Assembly: GCA_963758025.1 (NCBI GenBank)
Contig: CAVWUA010000006.1
Span: forward strand, 434,001-498,000
Direction: 5' to 3'
DNA: 64,000 nucleotides
Origin: CAVWUA01 sp963758025
GTDB lineage: Bacteria; Planctomycetota; Planctomycetia; Isosphaerales; Isosphaeraceae
Numbering within the stretch: the first letter of the stretch is position 1; each line of letters starts with the position of its first letter. This document shows, piece after piece, positions 50,075 through 56,833 of this stretch. Both the position numbers and the translations under genes were made by a program. A model generated the notes under the pieces. It was not told the DNA's origin, ran no database searches, and saw only the letters and a list, made by a program, of their open reading frames with translations.

Positions 50075-50326
50075 TCAGCACTTGACCGCGGACAGCGGAA
50101 CTTCAATCTCCATGCGATTCACGGCAGGACGGCTGTTCGCGCTCGCTTCGGGTAACGTCTCTGACTCCGAGCGATTCCTGCGGGCCAACTCCTCGCGAAG
50201 GACCGTGACGTTCGCCGGGGCCTCGATTCCCAGGCGAATCTGGTTGCCGCGGATGCCCAGCAGGGTGATGCGGATGTTGTCGTTCAGGATGATTGACTCA
50301 TTGACCTTGCGGCTCAGAACCAGCAT
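50075..50326 (-). CDS. csrA: Carbon storage regulator CsrA
   Basis: Small RNA-binding translational regulator, 83 residues. The N-terminus MLVLSRKVNESIIL with its RNA-binding Leu4-Arg6 strand and the RLGIEAP stretch, including Gln-Ile-Arg-Leu-Gly-Ile, are canonical; the C-terminal tail beyond about residue 55 is longer than in E. coli (61 residues) and not conserved. AAAGGAG stands immediately before the ATG, so CsrA might bind its own leader. It is the first gene of a minus-strand series towards cydA and cydB. Confidence 0.93.
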   Translation of the reverse strand: MLVLSRKVNESIILNDNIRITLLGIRGNQIRLGIEAPANVTVLREELARRNRSESETLPEASANSRPAVNRMEIEVPLSAVKC

Positions 50327-50663
50327 GGCAGACTCCTTTCAACGCGATGCATCAAGTTGATTCACGGTTACGGACGGTCAAGGGGGGAAATCGCTTGGTG
50401 CGGTCCCGTTACGGACGATTCACGCCAGGGTGACACCAAGAGTCCTCGCCCACGGCTCCTTTACGAGAGGAGGCTGGGGTAGGTACGTCTCGGTAGAGCT
50501 GCCGGGAATCGTCGCGATCATCGGGCCGTCTCCGTCCTGGATGAATTCACGCCTGGAATGGCCAGCACGCGAATAACCCAGGATCAGCGGCAACCGTTAC
50601 CGCGATGTCCGGGAGTTAGGTGGGAAGGTCCCGGTGAGTCCGATCATCGGACAGAGGCAAGCG

Positions 50664-50707
50664 CAAAAAAAGACCCCAACTCTGCGTGAATTTCGCATAG
50701 CGGGGCC
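50664..50707 (-). terminator. Orphan minus-strand terminator-like hairpin
   Basis: On the minus strand GGCCCCGC...TGCG / CGCA...GGGGTC folds into an interrupted stem (CCCC/GGGG and TGCG/CGCA on plus), followed by seven T residues (plus A-run 50665-50671). No minus-strand gene lies upstream, so a small RNA may end here. Confidence 0.5.
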
Positions 50708-50779
50708 ACCTTAGCCATTTGTTTCCGCCCATCATGAGCGTCAACGAAATAGATATTAACCTGACCTTTTGATCTCGTC

Positions 50780-50800
50780 AAGCGGAATCCTCCGCTTTTT
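50780..50800 (+). terminator. Short hairpin with T-run on plus strand
   Basis: AAGCGGA (50780-50786), loop ATCC, TCCGCTT (50791-50797), then TTT. Seven-pair stem, plausible terminator of a short transcript. Confidence 0.5.
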
Positions 50801-50857
50801 CCGCGCCGGTCCACTTCCCTGTATCCACTCTCTTTGCTAATATTGAATGCATCGAAT

Positions 50858-50945
50858 CGGACGGCTCCTGCTGTGGGCCATCCGGTTAAGGGTCATGTGA
50901 GCCCACGTGTTCGCCATCCAGAGCGAACCGTGGGCTTATTTTATT
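50858..50945 (+). promoter_or_regulatory. Attenuator-like leader of the globin-sensor operon
   Basis: A terminator hairpin: AGCCCACG-T-GTTCGC (50900-50914) pairs with GCGAAC-CGTGGGCT (50923-50936), then TATTTTATT. An upstream GTGGGC at 50873-50878 can pair with the same GCCCAC (50901-50906) that the terminator uses, giving a competing structure. Another helix, CGGACGGC (50858) with GCCATCCG (50877), would compete with that one. The ribosome site AAGGAGA and ATG 50986 follow. Confidence 0.55.
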
Positions 50946-50985
50946 GGGGCGTGGCGGGAATCATGCCAAGGAGACTCGAAGTATT

Positions 50986-52170
50986 ATGGACGAGTTACAC
51001 GAGCAACGATACCGCGAGCTTCAGGACTATGTCGGCTGGACGGATGACGATGCCCGGCGGATCGTCGCTCTGGCACCGCTTCTGACGCCGTCTCTCCCAG
51101 GCCTGATCGACGATTTCTACGAGGAGATCAAGCGACATCAAGGGGCGATGAAGGTCATCACCGGGGGACAGGCGCAGATCGAGCGGCTCAAGGAGAGCCT
51201 GCGACAGTGGGTCAACGAACTGCTCTCCGGCCAGTATGACTCGGCGTACGTGGCCCGTCGCTGGCGGGTCGGGTGGCGGCACGTGGAGATCGGGCTGAAC
51301 CAGGTTTACACCAACGTCGCGATCTCCCGCTTGCGAACCGGGCTGGTTCGGGCCTTGCAGGAGAACTGGCAGGGAGACGACGCCGAGCGATGGGTCGCGG
51401 TCCGCTCACTGAACCGGCTGCTCGACCTGGATCTCGCGATCATCGAGGATGCGTACCAGGCCGAGCACATGGCGCGGAACCAGCGCATCGAGCGGCTGGC
51501 GACGCTCGGCCAGGTGGCCGGGGGCGTCGCGCACGAGCTACGCAATCCCTTGAACGTGGTCAGGACCTCGGTGTACTATCTGTTAAATGCTCGGAAAGCA
51601 TCTCCCGAGAAGCAGGCCGAGCATCTCCAGCGGATCGAACGGAACGTCGAGCTGGCTGACGGCGTGATTACGGCTCTTTCCAGCTTCGCCAGGATGCCGG
51701 TTCCCAGCCTTCGGCCCGTCCAGATCCCCCAGTGCGTGGAACAAGCACTGGAGTCAAATCCTCTCGGCGATCATGTCCCAGTCGTGCTCGAATGTCCGGA
51801 GGGGCTACCGCCGGTTCTGGCTGACCCGGACCAGTTGATGATCGCCTTATCAAACCTTCTGCGCAACGCACGCGATGCGATGCCCGAAGGGGGAACGATC
51901 AAGGTCGGCTGCCGGTATGACGACGACCATGTCGATGTGGACATCACCGATACCGGCGTCGGCATCGCGCGGGAGGATCTGGTGAGGATCATGGAGCCGC
52001 TCTACTCGACGAAGGCCCGGGGTCTTGGCCTGGGGCTGGCGATCGTGCGTTCGATTCTGGAAAAGAATCAGGCGACTTTAAGTGTGCAGAGTCAGCTCGG
52101 TGAGGGAAGTACCTTCACCGTTCGCCTGGTGACCGCCCCCACCGCTGGCAATGGAGCGAAATCCGCATGA
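50986..52170 (+). CDS. Globin-coupled sensor histidine kinase
   Basis: A 394-residue soluble kinase. Residues 1-150 are a globin-coupled sensor domain: RWRVGWRHVEIGLNQVY contains the proximal haem His at 99 in the family pattern VGxxHxxIGL. Residues 175-240 are HisKA with phospho-His183 in VAHELRNPLN. The HATPase part has NLLRNARDAMPEGG (N box), DITDTGVGI (G1) and GLGLGLAIV (G2). It has no transmembrane segment, so it senses O2 or another haem ligand in the cytoplasm. ATG 50986 has AAGGAGA upstream. Its stop overlaps the next gene (ATGA), and it is preceded by the attenuator-like leader. Confidence 0.92.
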   Translation: MDELHEQRYRELQDYVGWTDDDARRIVALAPLLTPSLPGLIDDFYEEIKRHQGAMKVITGGQAQIERLKESLRQWVNELLSGQYDSAYVARRWRVGWRHVEIGLNQVYTNVAISRLRTGLVRALQENWQGDDAERWVAVRSLNRLLDLDLAIIEDAYQAEHMARNQRIERLATLGQVAGGVAHELRNPLNVVRTSVYYLLNARKASPEKQAEHLQRIERNVELADGVITALSSFARMPVPSLRPVQIPQCVEQALESNPLGDHVPVVLECPEGLPPVLADPDQLMIALSNLLRNARDAMPEGGTIKVGCRYDDDHVDVDITDTGVGIAREDLVRIMEPLYSTKARGLGLGLAIVRSILEKNQATLSVQSQLGEGSTFTVRLVTAPTAGNGAKSA

Positions 52171-52917
52171 GCAAGGACGAACCGCTCATCCTGATCGTGG
52201 ACGACGATGTCGATATCACCAGCAACCTGTCGGACATTCTCACCGATATGGGCTACCAGGCCGATGTCGCCAACGATGGGGAAACGGCCCTGAATCTGGT
52301 TCGGGAGAAGCCCTACGACGTCGCCTTGCTTGACCTGAAGATGCCCGGCATGGACGGGCTGACCTTGTATCGCAGGATCAAGAGCCTGCGCGGGAACCGT
52401 CGCCATGCTCGTGACGGCCTATGCCAGCAGCGACACGGCGGAGGAGGCTCTGACGGCGGGTGCCTGGCAGGTTCTCTCCAAGCCGGTCAATTTTCCGAAG
52501 CTGATGAGCCTGGTCGATCAAGCGCTGGAGCAACCGCTGGTCATGATCGTGGATGACGACCGCGACCTTTGCCAGAACCTCTGGGACCTTCTGCGGGAGC
52601 GAGGTTTCCGGGTGTCGCTGGCTCACGACCGGGAGGATGCGGAACGTCAGCTCCACAACGCGTCCCACAAGATCGTTTTGATCGACATGAAGGTTCCCGG
52701 TGGTGATGGCCAGTCGATCTTCCGGCTCGTGCGTAAGGCCAACCCCCAGGCACGGACCGTGCTGATCACCGGCTACCGGCAGGAGATGGACCAGCTCGTC
52801 GGGCAGATTCTGAACGAAGGGGCGGACGACGTCTGCTACAAACCGTTCGACGTGCCGACGTTGCTCGACTCCCTCAAGCGGCTGGCCCTCTCGCACAAGC
52901 GTGAGCGGGCGGAGTGA
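52167..52917 (+). CDS. Response regulator with two receiver domains (one frameshift)
   Basis: About 249 residues after removing one base near 52392. Both domains are CheY-like without an output domain. REC1 has VDDDVD and phospho-Asp56 in LLDLKMPGMDG; after the frame break it ends VTAYASSDTAEEAL and LSKPVNFPKL. REC2 has IVDDDRD, LIDMKVPGGDG as the acceptor, VLITGY and CYKPFDVPTL. Two receivers without DNA-binding suit a phosphorelay intermediate. ATG overlaps the kinase stop (ATGA); the next gene starts 3 nt after its stop. Confidence 0.85.
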
Positions 52918-52920
52918 GTC

Positions 52921-54384
52921 ATGCCGACGGACTCCGCCATGTCGTCGATCCGGATCCTGGTAATCGAGGATGACGAGGATACACGGATCAATCTGCGCGA
53001 TATCCTCGAGCTGGACGATCACTCGGTCGATCTGGCGGCGACGGCCGCCGAGGCGACGAATCGTGACAACTGGAGCGACTACGCCGCGATCATCCTCGAC
53101 CGGAAACTTCCCGACGGCACCGCCATCGAACTCCTGCCGATGCTCAAGGAGCGGGCGCCGGAAGCGTCAATCGTCATCGTGACCGGCTATGCCGACCTGC
53201 AAGGGGCCATCGCGGCATTACGCCTGGGCGCGGCGGATTATATCCTCAAGCCGCTCAACCCCGACGCGCTCCGGGCGAGCCTGGGACGAGTCGCCGAACG
53301 TCGGCGGCTGGCCCTGGCCAAGGAGCGTAGCGAGTCCGCCTTCCGTAATCTGGTCGATGCCGCCGAGGTGATGATCCTCATCCTCCGCCCCGACCGGACG
53401 ATCGCCTACTTCAGCCCCTACGCCGAACGTCTGACGGGCTACCAGTCCAACGAAGTTCTCGGGAAGGATTTCTTCTCGCTCTTTTTAATCGATCAAGAAC
53501 GTCCGAGCGTTTTCGAGGAGTTCCAGCGAGTACTCGACGGCCATCCGACACCGGGATATCCAAACCGAATCGTCTGCCGGGATGGGACACCTCGCTGGAT
53601 AGTCTGGAACTCCCGTCTCCTGCCCGATCATGGCGGCGGACCGGCGATTCTGGCTGTTGGACAGGACATCACGATCCTCAAGCAAACCCAGGAACGGGCG
53701 CTCCAGTCCGAGCGACTGGCGGCCATCGGTCAGATGGTCGCAGGGCTGGCCCACGAGAGTCGCAACGCCCTCCAGCGCAGCCAGGCCTGTCTGGAAATGC
53801 TCGCCCTGCACGTCCAGGATCGCCCCGAGGCTCTCGACCTGATCGCGCGGCTTCAGAACGCTCAAGACCACCTGCACCATCTCTACGAGGACGTTCGGAG
53901 CTACGCGGCGCCGATTCGACTCGACCGCCAGCGGGTTGACCTGGGAAACGTCTTGAGGGAGGCCTGGATTCACCTGGAACCTCAGCGCAAAGGGCGAGAT
54001 GTCACGCTCCATGAACAGGTCGAGGTTCGGGACCTCCATTGCGAGGCCGATCCCTTCCGCCTGGAGCAGGTCTTTCGTAACATCCTGGAAAATGCCTTAT
54101 CGGCCTGCCCAGACCCGACGCAGATCGAGATCAAAGCCACGCCCGCGCAATTTGAGGGAAAGGATGCGATCCGACTCTCGCTGTGCGACAATGGGCCAGG
54201 CTTTACCCCCGAACAGCGCCGTAATGTGTTCGAACCGTTTTTCACGACCAAGACGAAGGGAACCGGTCTCGGCCTCGCCATCACCCGACGGATCGTCGAG
54301 GCGCATGGGGGCCGGATCAGTCTGGGACAGGGAACTCGACCTGGCGCGGAAATGATCATCATCCTCCCTCGAGAACAACCATGA
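52921..54384 (+). CDS. Hybrid REC-PAS-histidine kinase
   Basis: A 487-residue soluble protein. REC at 10-130 has IEDDED and phospho-Asp60 in IILDRKLPDG and ends ILKPLNPDAL. A PAS domain spans about 140-260: VMILILRPDRTIAYFSPYAERLTGY. HisKA has AGLAHESRNALQRSQ, with the usual E-x-x-N/T after the His changed to E-S-R-N. The HATPase includes NILENALSACPD, LCDNGPGF and GTGLGLAITRR. An N-terminal REC on a kinase may receive phosphate from the upstream kinase or the REC-REC protein. The stop overlaps the next gene's start. Confidence 0.9.
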   Translation: MPTDSAMSSIRILVIEDDEDTRINLRDILELDDHSVDLAATAAEATNRDNWSDYAAIILDRKLPDGTAIELLPMLKERAPEASIVIVTGYADLQGAIAALRLGAADYILKPLNPDALRASLGRVAERRRLALAKERSESAFRNLVDAAEVMILILRPDRTIAYFSPYAERLTGYQSNEVLGKDFFSLFLIDQERPSVFEEFQRVLDGHPTPGYPNRIVCRDGTPRWIVWNSRLLPDHGGGPAILAVGQDITILKQTQERALQSERLAAIGQMVAGLAHESRNALQRSQACLEMLALHVQDRPEALDLIARLQNAQDHLHHLYEDVRSYAAPIRLDRQRVDLGNVLREAWIHLEPQRKGRDVTLHEQVEVRDLHCEADPFRLEQVFRNILENALSACPDPTQIEIKATPAQFEGKDAIRLSLCDNGPGFTPEQRRNVFEPFFTTKTKGTGLGLAITRRIVEAHGGRISLGQGTRPGAEMIIILPREQP

Positions 54385-54983
54385 GCCGCAGCTTACGTAT
54401 TGCCGTCGCCGATGACGAACGGGACATGCAGGACTACTTCCGCACGTTCCTGCCCCGCCTGGGCCACGCGGTCATCTCCGTCGCTCGAACGGGTCAGGAA
54501 CTGGTCGAGAATTGCAAGAATTCGCCTCCCGATCTCATCATCACCGATATCAAGATGCCCGACATGGACGGCATCGATGCCGCCAGCCAGATTTACCGTC
54601 AGCATCCGGTGCCGGTCATCCTTGTCTCGGCGTTTCACGACGCGGAGTTCGTGAAGCGGGCCGAGGAGGACCATGTCATGGCCTACCTGGTCAAGCCGAT
54701 CAAGCAGACCGACCTGGAGCCGGCGATCGCCATCGCCATGCGCCGCTTCGAACAGTTCCAGACCCTCCACAAGGAATCCTCCGACCTGCGACAGGCGCTG
54801 GAGGATCGCAAGGTGATCGAGAAGGCCAAGGGCATCATGATGAAGAAGGCGAACCTCGACGAGGCCGAAGCCTTCCGCCGACTCCAGAAGCTGGCGAGCG
54901 AGAAGAACCGCAAACTGATCGAGATCGCCCAGATCATCCTGACGGCGGAGGAAGCTTATGGCTCATCCGGTGGAAAGTCCTGA
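54381..54983 (+). CDS. ANTAR-domain response regulator
   Basis: 200 residues: a receiver (VADDERD; phospho-Asp56 in IITDIKMPDMDG; VKPIKQTDL) followed by a helical ANTAR domain of about residues 130-195, with LRQALEDRKVIEKAKGIMMKKANLDEAEAFRRLQKLASEKNRKL. ANTAR domains bind paired RNA hairpins in mRNA leaders and prevent terminator formation (AmiR, NasR, EutV families). It is the last gene of the four-gene signalling operon, overlapping the hybrid kinase gene by ATGA. Its 3' end overlaps the convergent glycosyltransferase gene by 28 nt. Confidence 0.93.
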   Translation: MSRSLRIAVADDERDMQDYFRTFLPRLGHAVISVARTGQELVENCKNSPPDLIITDIKMPDMDGIDAASQIYRQHPVPVILVSAFHDAEFVKRAEEDHVMAYLVKPIKQTDLEPAIAIAMRRFEQFQTLHKESSDLRQALEDRKVIEKAKGIMMKKANLDEAEAFRRLQKLASEKNRKLIEIAQIILTAEEAYGSSGGKS

Positions 54984-56815
54984 TCGGCGGCGACGCGCAA
55001 AAGCCCATACTTGAGCATCCAGGCCAGTGTGGCGCGGCCGTCGCGGAACGAGGTGCCAGCCTTCGAGAGCAGAGCGTCGAGCCGCGTGATCGGACAGGGG
55101 ACCGAGGCCTCGGCCAGCAACACGCGGAGCAGTGCCGCATCGTTCGAACGCCGGCTCCCACCATGGTTCGTCAGCGGCATCGTCAGGAACCGGTCGAGCC
55201 ACGCATCGGCGTCGGGCGACGCGACGAGGTTATCACCGCCCTGGAGCGTTCGGGAAGGGTAGCCGGCGAACGTGTGGTCCAGCTCTGGGTAAATCGCTGG
55301 CGTGACGAAGCGCATCGGTCGCGTGTCTCGACGTGTGACAAACCGGAGACGCTCGGCTTCCTGTTGTTTCCAGAGATCCTCGTAGCGCTGGATGATCGTG
55401 GGCCAGGCGAAATGCTCGACCGCCCGACGCCGCCCGGCATCCCCCAGGCGTTGTCGCAGGGGCGCGTCGTCGATCAGCCGCCCAAGTGCCCGCGATGCGG
55501 CGTCCACATCGACGCTGACAGTCTGGCTGCTCTCGGCCAGGAAGTGGTCGTAGTTCAGCTCTCCGAGAAGCAGCCGCGTCGTGAGCTCCGCCTGCGCGTC
55601 GGTGACCATGGACGTGGGAACGAGCAGGCCGGTCTCGCCGTCGATCACCAGGTCACGGTAGCCGTCCCAGTCCGAGACGACCACGGGCAGGCCGGAAGCC
55701 ATCGCCTCGATGACCACCAGGCCGAAGGTCTCCTGGATGTTATCCACGAGCGTCGTAAAGATATCGGCCGCTTGCCAGACACGGAACCGCATGGTCGGGT
55801 CCATACCGTCGACAACCGTGACCCGCACGTCGGGCGCGAAGCTCCGTGCGCCTTCGAGAAATGAGTCGTGAACCGCCTGGTTCGCGGCCCAGCCGGAGAG
55901 CAGCAGGCGCACCGAACGTCCGCTCCGATGCGCGGCCTCACCCAGCCCCCGAAACATCGGGAACGGGTGGGCCTTGGCATGGTGGGACAGCCGACCGACG
56001 AACAGCACGGTCACTTCGTCCGGGCCGATACCCAGCGCCTGCCGTTGCGACGCTCGCTCCTCGGCCGTCGGCGGATGAAACCGCTGCGTATCCACGCCCA
56101 GGGGGATCAATTCCAGACGAGGACGCAATCGAGGCTCTCCCCCATGCCGTTCCTGAAGATAGGCCGCATAATTCTCGGCCACCGCGCGGACCATCGCCAC
56201 CACGGCGCTTGAGGTACAGATCAGAGCGTCAAACGGCTCGAATGGCGCGGTGACCATCTCCGCGATCTGAGCGACCACCGACGCCGAGCAGAGCGTGTGC
56301 GTGACTCCGCACAAGGCGAAGTTACCGGGGCCTCCCCGCTGCCGGGCCCAGGCATACCGCGAGGAGGGCGGGCAGGGAATGTGCAGTAATCGGGCTGGCG
56401 GGTCCGGGAAAAAGCTCTGGTAAAACCGCGACTCCTCAACCATCCGCAGTCGTCGTGGCCGCGCGCGGCTCGACGGGTGAGCCTGGCAGAACCCCAGGAG
56501 CGAATCGGCCGCGGCGCAATCGCGGACCAAGGCCACCAGTTCTTCCCAGGCACCGTGCGCGAGGTAGGCATCGAGAAAACCTCGGCCCGCCACCTGCCGG
56601 CCCATCAAGCCGAGAGGTCGGGCGGTTTTCGAGGGATGGACCCGCTGGCGCATCTCCACGTAGGCGTCATCGTCGTAGAGCAAGGCGATTGGGTTCAACG
56701 CAGAAGCATCCCCAACCGGATCAACATGGGTCAGAACGCGGGCAAGGTGTTCCAAGCGATTGTAACAGCCTCGGGATGCGACGCGGAGTCCGTCATTCGC
56801 GAAGCACGCGACCAC
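54956..56815 (-). CDS. GT4-type glycosyltransferase with C-terminal extension
   Basis: A 619-residue protein. The central 330 residues form a GT-B fold: the end of the first Rossmann domain and PLGVDTQRFHPP, VTVLFVGRLSHHAKAHPF, LLLSGWAAN, VWQAADIFTTLVDNIQETFGLVVIEAMASGLPVVVSDWDGYRDLV (the nucleotide-sugar Glu7-type motif), and GETGLLVPT. The first 150 residues and the last 100 (from about RRDTRPMRFVTPAI) are not typical GT4; the last part resembles a small helical wing. GTG 56815 is a poor start, with no clear ribosome site. It follows the giant protein by 18 nt on the same strand, and overlaps the ANTAR gene at its 3' end. Confidence 0.78.
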   Translation of the reverse strand: MVACFANDGLRVASRGCYNRLEHLARVLTHVDPVGDASALNPIALLYDDDAYVEMRQRVHPSKTARPLGLMGRQVAGRGFLDAYLAHGAWEELVALVRDCAAADSLLGFCQAHPSSRARPRRLRMVEESRFYQSFFPDPPARLLHIPCPPSSRYAWARQRGGPGNFALCGVTHTLCSASVVAQIAEMVTAPFEPFDALICTSSAVVAMVRAVAENYAAYLQERHGGEPRLRPRLELIPLGVDTQRFHPPTAEERASQRQALGIGPDEVTVLFVGRLSHHAKAHPFPMFRGLGEAAHRSGRSVRLLLSGWAANQAVHDSFLEGARSFAPDVRVTVVDGMDPTMRFRVWQAADIFTTLVDNIQETFGLVVIEAMASGLPVVVSDWDGYRDLVIDGETGLLVPTSMVTDAQAELTTRLLLGELNYDHFLAESSQTVSVDVDAASRALGRLIDDAPLRQRLGDAGRRRAVEHFAWPTIIQRYEDLWKQQEAERLRFVTRRDTRPMRFVTPAIYPELDHTFAGYPSRTLQGGDNLVASPDADAWLDRFLTMPLTNHGGSRRSNDAALLRVLLAEASVPCPITRLDALLSKAGTSFRDGRATLAWMLKYGLLRVAADQDFPPDEP

Positions 56816-56833
56816 GGTCTCTGGTTCGGGGGG

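Larger units (their letters stand above)
50327..50985. other. Intergenic regulatory region between csrA and the globin sensor
   Basis: A 659-bp divergent region with no protein gene seen. It contains a minus-strand terminator at 50664-50707, a plus-strand terminator-like hairpin at 50780-50800, and the attenuator-like leader at 50858-50945. A/T-rich stretches around 50750 and 50830 are plausible promoter sites, with TAATAT at 50838-50843. This density of signals suggests small or leader RNAs in both directions. Confidence 0.6.

Noticed and set aside
50370..50660. A CsrB-like RNA sponge beside csrA, because of about ten GGA triplets
   Set aside because: Only one lies in an ANGGA context and the number is not far above the expectation for GC-rich DNA; no plus-strand terminator ends the stretch.
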